A DNA stretch of 64,000 bases from CAWVWD01 sp965662365 (lineage in GTDB: Bacteria > Bacteroidota > Bacteroidia > Chitinophagales > Saprospiraceae): assembly GCA_965662365.1 (NCBI GenBank), contig CBFIHR010000006.1, positions 36,899-100,898 on the forward strand. The letters run 5' to 3'. Positions within the stretch are counted from its first letter, which is position 1, and every line of letters begins with the position of its first letter. Positions 44,780 to 54,917 of this stretch are shown one piece after another. The notes under the pieces are model-generated. The model did no database searches and was not told the origin of the DNA. It saw only the letters and a list, made by a program, of their open reading frames with translations. A program made the position numbers and the translations under genes.

Positions 44780-45688
44780 CTATAAATATTTCAAACCGAC
44801 CAATTTTTCGGATACTTCCCAGAGGCGTTTGGCGATTGCTTTATCTTTCGATAAATCGGTAGCTTTTGCTTTTCCGGCTTTTCCTTTCATTTCATAGAAC
44901 CCAGTTGGCCCGAAATAATCGCCACCTTTAGCAGTTCCGATTGCTGCCAAAATTGTTGGTTTTGCACCTTCTTTCGGAGCATGAGTAAGGAACGGTGCTA
45001 TCGTGTATTTTAATAGCGTAAACACTAATTTGGGCATGTGTCTGACCAATTCTGTAAGGGCAACGCCCGGATGTGCAGCAGTAGAAATCGTTTGTTGATG
45101 CCCTGTTTTTTCAAGTCGTCTTTGCAGCTCAAAGGCGTACATCAAACAAGCTAATTTTGATTGACCATACGCCTTCGAAGCCGAGTATTTTTGTTCACTT
45201 TGCAAGTCATCAAAATTGATTTCACCATTTTGATGAGCGAGCGAACTCAAAGAAACGATCCTTGAATTAGGAGTTTTTAGAATTGTGTCCAAAAGTAAAC
45301 CAGTCAATAGAAAGTGACCTAAATAATTTGCACCCAACTGCAATTCGAAGCCATCTTCTGTTTTAGAATAAGGTGGCATCATTACACCAGCGTTATTGAT
45401 TAAAATATCCAAACGATTAAATTTGGCTTGATACGCTTTCGCAAAATTTCGGACAGATTGTAAACTGCTCAAGTCTATTTGCAAAACTTCTAAATCTGCA
45501 TTCGGCACTGCTTTTTCGATTGCTATTTTGGCTTTATTTGCCTTCGTCAAATTACGACAAGCCATTACGACTTTCGCCCCTTTTTCGGCTAACATTAGAG
45601 CAGTTTCATAGCCTAAGCCAGTATTTGAACCTGTTACGATTACGATTTTTCCATCTTGTGATGGCAGATTATTGATATTATCTTCCAT
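44780..45688 (-). CDS. Short-chain dehydrogenase/reductase (retinol-dehydrogenase-like)
   Basis: A 302-residue classical SDR. The cofactor loop is VTGSNTGLGYETA, then INNAGVM, the catalytic Ser in VSLSSLAHQ and the YxxxK in AYGQSKLACL. The extended C-terminal helix after the active site resembles the retinol-dehydrogenase-like SDR group. The substrate is unknown. It has its own gap of 71 bp from xdhC and 49 bp from the 45738 gene upstream. Confidence 0.9.
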   Translation of the reverse strand: MEDNINNLPSQDGKIVIVTGSNTGLGYETALMLAEKGAKVVMACRNLTKANKAKIAIEKAVPNADLEVLQIDLSSLQSVRNFAKAYQAKFNRLDILINNAGVMMPPYSKTEDGFELQLGANYLGHFLLTGLLLDTILKTPNSRIVSLSSLAHQNGEINFDDLQSEQKYSASKAYGQSKLACLMYAFELQRRLEKTGHQQTISTAAHPGVALTELVRHMPKLVFTLLKYTIAPFLTHAPKEGAKPTILAAIGTAKGGDYFGPTGFYEMKGKAGKAKATDLSKDKAIAKRLWEVSEKLVGLKYL

Positions 45689-45737
45689 GATTATTTTGTT
45701 TAGTAAGTAAGTATAATAGATTAAAATCTAATTTGTT

Positions 45738-46430
45738 TTACTTATCTAAATACTTCCTAATGTCGTCTTCCAAACTATAATATTTTACAAAACTTCCCCA
45801 CGGGCGATAGATTTTTCTTGGACGATAATAACGATGATTTTTCTTTTTACGATCGACCATGATCAAACCATAACCTCGACTTTTACATACTTTCAAAAAC
45901 GCATCTTGACCTTTTGGGTCGATATCCTCGAAGCTATCCTCCGAAATTGAAATCCACTTCTCGTTTGCAGGATACTGTTCGACTTGATCTAAAACCGCAA
46001 TATTTTTGTGCCGAAAACTGTTCATCGTTAAGAAAGCATAGGCTACTGTTCCGAACGCTAACATTCCCAAAAAAAACAACAATCCTAAAATTGCATTATC
46101 AAAACCAATCAACGCAAAAAATCCACCTGTTCCAACAGAAAAAAGAAAACCTGCCCAAAGTGAATTTTTGAACCATAATTTATTATCTCGATACGGCTGA
46201 ATCGCCTTCAGCGTTTTGTAAGACTTTGCCTCCATCGATACCACATATAACTTACCTGTCCAACGTTTCTTAAATGCTAAAAATCCATCTGCTCGAAATC
46301 CGCCGTATTCTTTGCGAGTTCGTACCTCGACTTTTGAAAACATTCTCCCTTTTTTCGCCTTTCTCTTGTAGTATTTTTCTAAGTATTTTTGTGCTGTTTC
46401 CTGTACTGTTCTTTCAATCAGACGTGCCAT
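45738..46430 (-). CDS. Membrane-anchored PD-(D/E)XK-like protein
   Basis: A 230-residue protein. Residues 1-75 look like a PD-(D/E)XK nuclease core: a first helix with Glu11 (ERTVQETAQKYL), then EVRTRKEYGGFRADGF with Asp48, a strand, and VVSMEAKS with Glu67-Ala-Lys69. A hairpin of two TM helices (about 90-110 and 112-134) follows. The C-terminal half has CKSRGYGLIMVDRK and a basic stretch (DRKKKNHRYYRPRK), a typical closing region of restriction-like nucleases. The function is unknown: DNA or RNA cleavage at the membrane, or a structural role. It has no methyltransferase neighbour. Confidence 0.6.
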   Translation of the reverse strand: MARLIERTVQETAQKYLEKYYKRKAKKGRMFSKVEVRTRKEYGGFRADGFLAFKKRWTGKLYVVSMEAKSYKTLKAIQPYRDNKLWFKNSLWAGFLFSVGTGGFFALIGFDNAILGLLFFLGMLAFGTVAYAFLTMNSFRHKNIAVLDQVEQYPANEKWISISEDSFEDIDPKGQDAFLKVCKSRGYGLIMVDRKKKNHRYYRPRKIYRPWGSFVKYYSLEDDIRKYLDK

Positions 46431-46523
46431 AAGTAGGTATTATTATTATATCAACAAAATAGTGCGAAAGATAGTAACTTGTACGCAAAAAGTGAAATGT
46501 TTTTTAAATGTTTAAATGTTTGA

Positions 46524-47756
46524 TTATTGTTCAAGACACTCAAACATTAACGATTCCAAATCTTTCCAAAAATCAGGATAAGATTTTTCTACAACTTTGG
46601 GTGCTTCGATTAGCACCTCGTGCAGCATCGCCAATGGAGCAAAAGCCATTGCCATTCGGTGATCTTCATAAGTCGGAAATTGTGGTGTCGCATCGAATGT
46701 CGCTTTCCCTTCTATTTTGCACGTATCGAATGACAATTCCTCGAAGTTGACTTTGGCTTTCGCCAATTCTGCGTTAAGTGCTGCGACTCGGTCGGTCTCC
46801 TTGATTTTTAAGGTTTCTAATCCCGAAAACTCACCTTTTACACCCAAACCGCCACAAATTACCGCTAAAGTTTGAGCGATATCTGGGCATTCCAGAAAGT
46901 TGTAATTAAAATCCGATTGTGTGTGATTTTTGACTTTCGTCAAACGTACGCCAGTTTCGTTGAATTGAGATTGAATACCAAAATGTTCTCCAATCTTTGC
47001 GATTACAGCATCACCTTGAACGCTATTTTCAAACAAGCCGTCTAATTGTAAATCGAGGTCATCATTGGCGAAAGCCGCAATCGCATAATAATACGAAGCT
47101 GCCGACCAGTCTGCCTCTACTGTAAATTCACGAGGTTGATATTGTTGTGGTTTAACCGAAATCATGTTGCCTTTCCATTCATGGTTGACACCAAAATAAG
47201 CCATCAAATTCAACGTCATTTGAATATACGGGCGAGAAACGATTTTTCCTGTCAAGGTCAATTCTAAACCGTTTTCTAACGTTGGTGCAATCATTAATAA
47301 AGCTGAAATATACTGACTGCTGACACTCGCTGGAATAGATAATTGATTGACTGTTAATGGATTAGGTGCATGTATTTTTAAAGGCGGATAACCGTCATTT
47401 TCCAAATATTCGATGTTTGCCCCCAATGTTCGTAAGGCTTCTACCAGAACGCCTATCGGTCGCTGTTTCATGCGTTCGGAGCCAGTCAAGGTCTGTGTTC
47501 CTTCTTGTAAGGACAAAAAAGCCGTCATAAATCGAAAGGTCGTCCCGGCAGGACCAGCATCTAAAACATCACTTTTAGAGGCTAACAATCGCTGCAAAGT
47601 TTCCGTATCTTTTGCATTCGCCATACGCTGAATTGGAAAATATTCGTTACATAAGGCTCTGATTATCAACGCTCTATTGTTAATCGATTTTGAACCAGCC
47701 AGATCTATTTTGCCTTTTACAGTTTTGTTACTTCTACTTACTTTTAAAATTTCCAT
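46524..47756 (-). CDS. aroA: 3-phosphoshikimate 1-carboxyvinyltransferase (EPSP synthase)
   Basis: A 410-residue AroA joining shikimate-3-phosphate and PEP to make EPSP. Key blocks are LAGSKSINNRALIIRAL (shikimate site), DAGPAGTTFRFMTAFL, ERMKQRPIGVLVEAL, LSIPASVSSQYISALL, LKIKETDRVAAL (catalytic Asp-Arg) and YEDHRMAMAFAPLA. The N-terminus (LKVSRSNKTVKGKIDL) is short and typical of Bacteroidota. An inverted repeat lies in its 5' leader at 47774-47833. Confidence 0.96.
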   Translation of the reverse strand: MEILKVSRSNKTVKGKIDLAGSKSINNRALIIRALCNEYFPIQRMANAKDTETLQRLLASKSDVLDAGPAGTTFRFMTAFLSLQEGTQTLTGSERMKQRPIGVLVEALRTLGANIEYLENDGYPPLKIHAPNPLTVNQLSIPASVSSQYISALLMIAPTLENGLELTLTGKIVSRPYIQMTLNLMAYFGVNHEWKGNMISVKPQQYQPREFTVEADWSAASYYYAIAAFANDDLDLQLDGLFENSVQGDAVIAKIGEHFGIQSQFNETGVRLTKVKNHTQSDFNYNFLECPDIAQTLAVICGGLGVKGEFSGLETLKIKETDRVAALNAELAKAKVNFEELSFDTCKIEGKATFDATPQFPTYEDHRMAMAFAPLAMLHEVLIEAPKVVEKSYPDFWKDLESLMFECLEQ

Positions 47757-47773
47757 GATTTTAGTTTAAGTAT

Positions 47774-47833
47774 TTGAAGTAGTTTAAATAATCGTAGTTG
47801 ATAGGAACAACTCGAACGATTAAACTACTTCAA
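47774..47833. repeat. 14-bp inverted repeat in the aroA leader
   Basis: Perfect arms TTGAAGTAGTTTAA (47774-47787) and its complement (47820-47833), with a partly pairing interior (ATCGTAGTTG against CAACTCGAACGAT). It lies 18 bp upstream of the aroA start. It could be an operator or an RNA structure; similar TTGAAGTAG-like words recur in other spacers. Confidence 0.4.
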
Positions 47834-48060
47834 CTTGTTATTACAAAAATGAAAATTTGATTTTGAAATTCTTGATTTATTAGCAATTATTTACAGGATT
47901 TCTTTAAAATGTGAAAATGGATAACACGAAATTATTACGCATTCTCAATTAGGTACTATTTTCTTTCTTTTGTATAAACTATTGTTAATAAAGGTCGTTT
48001 GCTTTTGTGATATCAAGTTTTTAATAAAAAAGTTATTGTAATAATAACGAAACTCAAGAC

Positions 48061-49122
48061 ATGGAAAATATTGATAAATCAATGCCTGTGATGGTCACGG
48101 GCGCAACAGGTTATGTAGCAGGCTGGGTAGTCAAAAGGTTGTTGGATGAAGGAATTACGGTGCATGCAGCGGTAAGAAATCCTGATGATAAAACAAAAAT
48201 TGCTCATTTAGATAAATTAGCTACTCAAACAGGTGGGACGATCAGATATTTTAAATCGGACTTATTAAAAGAGGGTTCTTATGCTGAGGCGATGAAAGGT
48301 TGTCAGGTTGTTTTTCACACTGCTTCGCCTTTTGTTGTGGAAGTGAAAAACCCGAAAAAAGACCTTATCGAACCAGCGGAAAACGGAACAGCGAATGTTC
48401 TAAATTCCGCAAAATCAACGCCTTCTGTCAAGCGGGTTGTGGTAACCAGCAGCTGTGCAGCGATTTATACCGATGCCAGTGATTGTGCAAATACGCCAAA
48501 CGGTCGATTGACGGAGGAGGTTTGGAATACAACTGCGTCGTTGGATTATCAGCCGTATTCTTATTCCAAAACATTGGCGGAAAAGAAAGCGTGGGAAATT
48601 GCGAAGCGGCAAACACAGTGGGATTTGGTAACGATTAACCCTTGTTTGGTTTTAGGGCCACCTTTAAATCCAAAATCGGTCACTTCGGCAAGTTTTGATA
48701 TTTTGAAGCAATTAGGTGATGGAACGATGAAAATGGGTGCACCAAAAATGGGCATGGGCTTAGTCGATGTGCGAGATGTGGCAGAAGCACATTTTCGTGC
48801 TGCCTTTTCAGAAAAGGCTCAAGGTCGGTATATTACAGCAGCTCACGAAACCAGTCTTTTAGGGTTGGCTCAGTCTTTATTACCAAAATATGGTGACAAA
48901 TATCCGTTACCGAAAAAGGCTTTACCAAAATGGTTACTGATGCTTGTTGGGCCTTTTACAAACAAATTATTCACCCGAAAATTTATTCGTAATAATGTTG
49001 ATGTAGCGTGGAAAGCGGATAATTCTAAAATCAAAAAAGAGCTGGGAATTTCATTTCGACCAATGAAAGAAACGATGGAAGATACTTTTCAGGTGATGAT
49101 TGATAATGATGTTTTTAAGTAA
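48061..49122 (+). CDS. NAD-dependent epimerase/dihydroflavonol reductase-like protein
   Basis: A 353-residue extended SDR. The cofactor loop is VTGATGYVAGWVVKRLL, then VFHTASPF, VVTSSCAAIY and the catalytic YxxxK in YSYSKTLAEKKAW. It is of the dihydroflavonol 4-reductase or cinnamoyl-CoA reductase-like group, reducing a carbonyl. The substrate is unknown. No neighbouring pathway gene helps. It is followed by a bidirectional hairpin. Confidence 0.88.
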   Translation: MENIDKSMPVMVTGATGYVAGWVVKRLLDEGITVHAAVRNPDDKTKIAHLDKLATQTGGTIRYFKSDLLKEGSYAEAMKGCQVVFHTASPFVVEVKNPKKDLIEPAENGTANVLNSAKSTPSVKRVVVTSSCAAIYTDASDCANTPNGRLTEEVWNTTASLDYQPYSYSKTLAEKKAWEIAKRQTQWDLVTINPCLVLGPPLNPKSVTSASFDILKQLGDGTMKMGAPKMGMGLVDVRDVAEAHFRAAFSEKAQGRYITAAHETSLLGLAQSLLPKYGDKYPLPKKALPKWLLMLVGPFTNKLFTRKFIRNNVDVAWKADNSKIKKELGISFRPMKETMEDTFQVMIDNDVFK

Positions 49123-49207
49123 AAAAGTTTTTTACTACCATTTTCGTAATGAATTTATCTCAAAAAAGTAAAAAGTTTATTTTATAAATCATTGATTTAC
49201 AATAGAT

Positions 49208-49241
49208 AAGCCTGAAAAGTTTCTAAAAACTTATCAGGCTT
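49208..49241. terminator. Bidirectional terminator
   Basis: 15-bp arms (49208-49222 and 49227-49241, one A-A mismatch) with a 4-nt loop lie between the convergent epimerase-like gene and the giant T9SS gene. Confidence 0.7.
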
Positions 49242-49269
49242 TGAGATAATATATTTGTTAATAAAAATT

Positions 49270-52200
49270 CTAATCCAAAATCACCACTTTTCGATATAAC
49301 GTAATTAGTTCCGTATCAATTCGAAACCAATAAACGCCACCTTCCAAATTTCGGACATCAAGTAGTACTTCATTAGAACCGTCGTACGGAACCGACTGCA
49401 TAACGATTCGACCTTGTTGATCAATCGCATCTATCGAGTACCAAGTCAAATATGGCGGCACTCGCAGCGTAATAAAATAACGCCCAGGATTTGGATACAA
49501 AAACAACCCGCTTTCTAAACCAAACGGAAAGTCATTTGATAAAGCGGTAAGGCCACAAATATTTTCAGATTCGACGGAATAAACGCCCGAAAAAGAAGGC
49601 CGGAACTTAAAATCGGTTGCATTGTCGATTGCATTACCATTCAAATACCATTGCGAAAGCGTTGCATTGCTTGAAAAAAGCGTGTCATTTACAAACGTAA
49701 TCAATGGTCGTTGCAGTGGAGTTTCGACAGTTACAGTAGTAAAAATCGTGTCGCTGACACCGCAAAAGTTAGATGCAAAAACACCGAGTTCATAAGTTCC
49801 TGCGATTTGCCAATTGATGATGCCGTTATTGCCCAAAGGCGATAAAGTGCCGCCGTCGTTCAGAATCCAGGTATAATCCAAATCCGAATTTCCATTAATT
49901 GTATAAACAATATCGGAACTTTGACAAACTAAAGTATCGCCAATAATGGTATCAGAGACGTCAAGTGAATTATTATCTACTAAAATTTCTAAGGTTTTTA
50001 ATGGTGCAATACCGCATTGATTACTGACCTCCAAAGTAAGGGTTGTCATTCCTGAATTATTAAAATCAACCACGGCTTGATTACCGTTTCCGGCAACTGA
50101 ATTTCCGTTATCGATTGTCCAATTATAAATCCAATCTGTCACATTTGTATTCGATAAAGTGTAAGTTTCGACCTCACCATTACAAACTTGTCCTTCGCCT
50201 ACAATTTCATTGGATAATTGTGGTGGAATCAAAACTGTAACCGCTTGTGTAATCGTATCGCCAACGCCGCAGTCATTAGATAAAACCGTTGTGATTTCAT
50301 AATTTCCGGGCGTTATCCAATTGATATTAGCCGTATTACTGGTCGCCTGAATAATTCCTCCACCAGAGATCGACCAGGTGTAATTGACATTATTCAATGG
50401 TGGTAGCGTATAAACAAAAAGTCCTGGACAAACGATAGAATCACCATTAATTCCTTGTGTAATATTTGGTATCGCTTCGACCAAAATATTGGCGGAAGCC
50501 GACAAACCATTTCCACAAAAATTAGTTGGTGTAACGGTTAAAGTTTGGTTGCCGACTGCTGTCCAGTTGACGTTATTGCCGTTGATAATTCCGCCAGTTG
50601 TTGTCCATGTATAGTTTGTGGTGTTGCTTGTCGCAATATAGGTTTCGGTCGTGTTCAAGCAAACATTTAATTCACCAGTAATTGTAGGTTGATTCGGCAG
50701 ATCTAAAACGGTGATAACTTTCGTTGTTGGAATAGATGTTCCGCAAGTATTGATAGCAGAAACGGTTAAAATATGCGTTCCGGTGGTGTTCCAATTGACG
50801 GTTGCATTATTCGCATTTGAAGTCAAAACGCCACCGCTGGATAAACTCCAACTGTAGGTATTGCCGCTTAATGCTGTGGTGGAAAAACTACTTGGAAGTG
50901 TTGCGATTACACAAGTGCTATCCGAGCCGACAATAGCCGAGGGCGAAGCCGGAATACCTTCGACTGAAATTGTTGTGTTTAAAGGTGTACCGATGCCACA
51001 TTCGTTAGTCGGTGTTATCGTCAAAACGTGTATGCCAGGCACGGTCCAGTTTACATTTGCCGAATTGCTTAACGCAACGAGTGACCCGCCGCCGCTTAAA
51101 CTCCAGTTGTATGTCACGCCAGTTTGAGCGGTGATGCTATAGCCTTCGAGTGCTTGACAAGCGTTGAGATTTCCCGTGAATCCGGTTGGTTGATTTGGCA
51201 CATCTTTGACCGTAATTTGTAAGGTTTGTATTTGTCCGCTTCCGCAAATATTAGATGGTGCAACGGTCAAAATATGTGTTCCAATCGTTTGCCAATTGAT
51301 AATAGCAGAGTCATTGACAACAGTTAAAACACCGCCAGAAGATAAGGACCAATTATAGGTATTTTCAGCGACCAAAGGAACGGTGTAAGTTTGCGTTGAG
51401 TTGAGGCAAACATCATTATCGCCCTGAATTGGTGCAACTTGCGGAACGTCCAAAACGTCGATTTCTAATTGTTGCTGACCACTTGTTCCACAAATATTTG
51501 ACGTTGTTACAATCAGTTCATTATCAATCGAAGCGGTTTGCCAAGTTATATCAGCGGCGTTCGCACTTTGTACCAATGTACCATTTCCCGAAAGGGAAAA
51601 GTTATAAATCACATTCGGCTGTGGAGTGACGGCATAAGTTTCGGTTGACAGACAAGCCAACGTATCATTTGTGGCGGTTGTTGTAATTGTTGACGGCGTA
51701 TTCGGAATGGTTAAAACCGTGATATTTTGAGTTCGGGGTGTCCCCAAACCGCAGTCGTTCGTTGGTGTTGCCGTAAGTTGAAAAGTTCCGGTTTGTGTCC
51801 AGTTGACGTTGGCAGCGTTGCCGCTTTGTGTCAAAATGCCACCGCCGGAAAGCGTCCAAGTATAATTGACATCAGGGACATTCAACACGGAATAATTATA
51901 AAATCCTAAACAAACCGTTGTGTCACCAAAAATCGGTGAAGGCTGTGTCGGGACATCGTCCACGGAAACGGTGAGCGAGTTGGTACAACCATCAGAAGTT
52001 GAAACGGAAAGGGTGAAAATTCCCGTATTCGCCCAATCGACAAAGGCCGAATTGCCTAAATCGGTAATTGTTCCGCCCCCAGTTACATTCCAATTATAAG
52101 TCAGCCCGGAGATACTTGGAACAGAATAACTTTCAATATTCAAACAAGGTTCATCTTCGCCAGTGATTGTGGTGATTTGTGCGTTTGTATTTTTTACAAA

Positions 52201-54777
52201 AATCAATCTTGATTTAGCTTGTCCGCTTCCGCAAGAATTGGAAGGCGTGACGGTTATCGTGTGTGTGCCGGGCGTTGTCCAGTTGATGGTTGCTAAATTA
52301 TTATTTGGTAAAACGGTTCCGCCCCCTGACAATTGCCAATTGAAATTGACACCAGCTTGCGGTGCGACCGAATAATTTTGCGTACCAATACAAACCGTAT
52401 CAATTCCTAAAATTGAATTTGGTTGAGTCGGCACATCTAAAACAGTAATAGTAACCGTTCGAGGAGTTCCAACACCACACACATTCGATGGTGTAATCGT
52501 CATGGTGTAAGTGCCGGGCGTTTGCCAATTGACCGTTGCATTGCTGTTATTGGAGTTGATATTTCCACCGCCGGAAATAGTCCAATTGTAGTTGGTACTA
52601 CTATTTCCAATCACGGAATACGATTGTAAACCTTGACAAACGGTTAAATTTCCAACCACGGTTGAAGGCTGCGAAGGCGTTTCGGTAACGGTGACCAAAA
52701 TGCTTCTCGATGAACCAATACCACAATCATTAGAAGGCGTCACGCTTAAAGTGTGCGTTCCTGCCGTTGTCCAGTTGATGGTTGCGGTATTGCCATTCGA
52801 GGTAATCGAGCCGCCAGAACTCAGCGACCACAAATAATTCACGCTGCCAACTTGCGGCACGGTATAAGTTTGGGTACTTTGACAAACACTGGCGTTCCCA
52901 CTGATCGGACTTGGCTGCGATGGAATCTCAGAAATATTGACGGTCAAGTTTCCTGTTGGGCTAATGCCACAAATATTAGAAGCCGAAACACTCAAAATAT
53001 GTGTGCCAGTTACGGCCCAATTGACAATGGCGGTATTTCCTAAAGGAAACAAATTTCCACCACCGGAAACAGACCAGTTGTAAGTGTCGGAACTGAAATT
53101 ATTGGTGACATTATAAGTTGCCGAACCCAAACAATCGGTATTGTCACCATTAATAATCGGTAAAACTGGAACATCTTTGACCGTAATATTAAATGTAAAG
53201 GCTTCTCCAGCTCCACATTCATTGATTTGTGCAACGGTTACGGTATGTGTACCGGCTTGTGTCCAGTTGATGGTCGCAATGTTATTAACGGAATTAATCG
53301 TTCCACCGCCGGAAATTGTCCAAATAAAATTATTACCAACAGAACTGGCGGTGGCATTATAAATACTTGTCCCTAAGCAAACCAACGTATCGCCCAAGAC
53401 CTCGGAAACTGGTCGAGGCTCACAGCCTAATTTTGCAGCAAAAATATCCGATGAACCATTACTTGCAGTTTGATTTTCATCAAAAATGGCTGTTCCATTA
53501 AAAAGGCCAGTGACAAAAGCATCGCCATGATCATTGACAAAAATAGCGTTTGAAGTGGTGTTGCCGCTTCCTGCAGTTCTCGCCCAATTTAAGTTACCAT
53601 TAGTATTTAGTTTTGCGACAAAAATATCTTGACCAATGCCTTGTAAGACAGTTGTATCAATCGTCATTGCATTGTCAAAGGAGCCTGAAATATACAGATT
53701 ATCAGCTGTGTCAATGGCGATTCCTCCTTCTCGATCACTCCCGCCACCGCCGATTTGTTTCACCCACTGGAATGCTCCCGTGCTGCTATAACCTGATAGA
53801 AATAAATCTTTAAAAGTAAATCCAGAACCCGTGGATAAGAGGTTTCCACCGATTTGTACGGTGCTTTGAAACTCGGAATATAAGTAAAGCGACTCATCAG
53901 AAGCTACCACAAAGTTTAATTCGTCGGATTGTTGAAAAGTTCCGCCTAATGTTAAACTCGGATAGGTACTTTGCAAAATACCATTTGTATTGTATTTGCG
54001 AACTTCTAAAGCGTAAGAGTTGCTATAGTTGACATATAGCACAAATAGACTGTTATTTTGAATTTGAATTTTTGCTGGTTGATAAATCGTTGTACTTGGA
54101 TTTATTGGAATGCCAAATTGTTCGTTTCCGTTTGTATCGTATTTTACAAGGAAACTTCCGATAGAAAATTGCTGGGGGTCAGGAACGGTAATTGAGCCGA
54201 AAGTCGTCGGTTGCGACTTCTGTCCAGTGATATATACGTTTCCAGAATCATCTACCTTAATGTCGTGTGGTCTATCACCTGTAAAAAATCCGTTTGCATT
54301 TCCATTTGTACCTATTTGTACCCATTGTATTGTTCCGTTGGTATCATATTTTGCTGTAAATATAGCATTAGAATTAAGACCTGTTGTCACTGTGATATTA
54401 TCAAAAGTCGCTGCCGTACGAAAGTAACCCGTAACATAAACATTCCCATTTGCGTCAACATCTATGGCTTCGCCTCGGTCGATATCGGTTGTTCCGCCGC
54501 CTCGTCTCAGCCAGACTAAATTCCCAATCGTATCGAATTTTGCTACAAAAATATCAATATTTCCAGAAGATACGATTGTATCAACTGATGTCTCGATTAC
54601 ATTAGAAAAAATACCTGTGACGTAAGTATTGCCTTGATTATCGGTAGCTACGTCAAGGGCTTCGTCATTACCAGCAATACTACCTAAACTATTGGCCCAG
54701 TTCCAAGTTTGGGCGGTAGCATTAATTGAGTAGAAAAACAGCGAAAAACTGATAAGCAGCTTTAAAAAAAAATTCAT
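49270..54777 (-). CDS. Giant T9SS surface protein with propeller and 15 PKD-like repeats
   Basis: An 1835-residue secreted protein. Residues 1-22 are a signal peptide ending ATAQ. Residues about 25-450 hold SBBP-type propeller repeats: DVATDNQGNTYVTGIF, DVDANGNVYVTGYF, KVDDSGNVYITGQ, AIDTADNLYISGSF and FVNDHGDAFVTGLF. Then come 15 PKD-like repeats of about 80 residues. Each has a Cys near its start (V-C-x-G) and another before Gly (S-N-x-C-G), a YNW-x-(L/I)-SGGG core and an INW or VNW strand. A T9SS type A sorting domain (LYPNPGRYFITL) closes the protein. It is likely a filamentous surface adhesin; the Cys pair per repeat suggests stabilised modules. No catalytic domain is visible. Confidence 0.88.
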   Translation of the reverse strand: MNFFLKLLISFSLFFYSINATAQTWNWANSLGSIAGNDEALDVATDNQGNTYVTGIFSNVIETSVDTIVSSGNIDIFVAKFDTIGNLVWLRRGGGTTDIDRGEAIDVDANGNVYVTGYFRTAATFDNITVTTGLNSNAIFTAKYDTNGTIQWVQIGTNGNANGFFTGDRPHDIKVDDSGNVYITGQKSQPTTFGSITVPDPQQFSIGSFLVKYDTNGNEQFGIPINPSTTIYQPAKIQIQNNSLFVLYVNYSNSYALEVRKYNTNGILQSTYPSLTLGGTFQQSDELNFVVASDESLYLYSEFQSTVQIGGNLLSTGSGFTFKDLFLSGYSSTGAFQWVKQIGGGGSDREGGIAIDTADNLYISGSFDNAMTIDTTVLQGIGQDIFVAKLNTNGNLNWARTAGSGNTTSNAIFVNDHGDAFVTGLFNGTAIFDENQTASNGSSDIFAAKLGCEPRPVSEVLGDTLVCLGTSIYNATASSVGNNFIWTISGGGTINSVNNIATINWTQAGTHTVTVAQINECGAGEAFTFNITVKDVPVLPIINGDNTDCLGSATYNVTNNFSSDTYNWSVSGGGNLFPLGNTAIVNWAVTGTHILSVSASNICGISPTGNLTVNISEIPSQPSPISGNASVCQSTQTYTVPQVGSVNYLWSLSSGGSITSNGNTATINWTTAGTHTLSVTPSNDCGIGSSRSILVTVTETPSQPSTVVGNLTVCQGLQSYSVIGNSSTNYNWTISGGGNINSNNSNATVNWQTPGTYTMTITPSNVCGVGTPRTVTITVLDVPTQPNSILGIDTVCIGTQNYSVAPQAGVNFNWQLSGGGTVLPNNNLATINWTTPGTHTITVTPSNSCGSGQAKSRLIFVKNTNAQITTITGEDEPCLNIESYSVPSISGLTYNWNVTGGGTITDLGNSAFVDWANTGIFTLSVSTSDGCTNSLTVSVDDVPTQPSPIFGDTTVCLGFYNYSVLNVPDVNYTWTLSGGGILTQSGNAANVNWTQTGTFQLTATPTNDCGLGTPRTQNITVLTIPNTPSTITTTATNDTLACLSTETYAVTPQPNVIYNFSLSGNGTLVQSANAADITWQTASIDNELIVTTSNICGTSGQQQLEIDVLDVPQVAPIQGDNDVCLNSTQTYTVPLVAENTYNWSLSSGGVLTVVNDSAIINWQTIGTHILTVAPSNICGSGQIQTLQITVKDVPNQPTGFTGNLNACQALEGYSITAQTGVTYNWSLSGGGSLVALSNSANVNWTVPGIHVLTITPTNECGIGTPLNTTISVEGIPASPSAIVGSDSTCVIATLPSSFSTTALSGNTYSWSLSSGGVLTSNANNATVNWNTTGTHILTVSAINTCGTSIPTTKVITVLDLPNQPTITGELNVCLNTTETYIATSNTTNYTWTTTGGIINGNNVNWTAVGNQTLTVTPTNFCGNGLSASANILVEAIPNITQGINGDSIVCPGLFVYTLPPLNNVNYTWSISGGGIIQATSNTANINWITPGNYEITTVLSNDCGVGDTITQAVTVLIPPQLSNEIVGEGQVCNGEVETYTLSNTNVTDWIYNWTIDNGNSVAGNGNQAVVDFNNSGMTTLTLEVSNQCGIAPLKTLEILVDNNSLDVSDTIIGDTLVCQSSDIVYTINGNSDLDYTWILNDGGTLSPLGNNGIINWQIAGTYELGVFASNFCGVSDTIFTTVTVETPLQRPLITFVNDTLFSSNATLSQWYLNGNAIDNATDFKFRPSFSGVYSVESENICGLTALSNDFPFGLESGLFLYPNPGRYFITLRVPPYLTWYSIDAIDQQGRIVMQSVPYDGSNEVLLDVRNLEGGVYWFRIDTELITLYRKVVILD

Positions 54778-54917
54778 AATTGTGGATTTTAATGTAGATG
54801 AGTAGTCCGTATTGTCCTCGACTTCTCAAAACCTGCTAAACAGTAGAGTGAACTAAAGGTTTATAAATAAATGTGGGTTTATGGCTTATTTTTAGAGGAT
54901 GCAGATAAAAAATATAA

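Noticed and set aside
50861..54519. Short plus-strand frames opposite the giant T9SS gene
   Set aside because: They are shadows of the repeat-rich gene; their translations echo each other with the same period and lack independent motifs.
49270..54777. Regular repeats that might suggest a CRISPR array or satellite
   Set aside because: The about 240-bp period is in frame with protein repeats (PKD-like) and diverges freely at wobble positions, so it is coding, not a repeat array.
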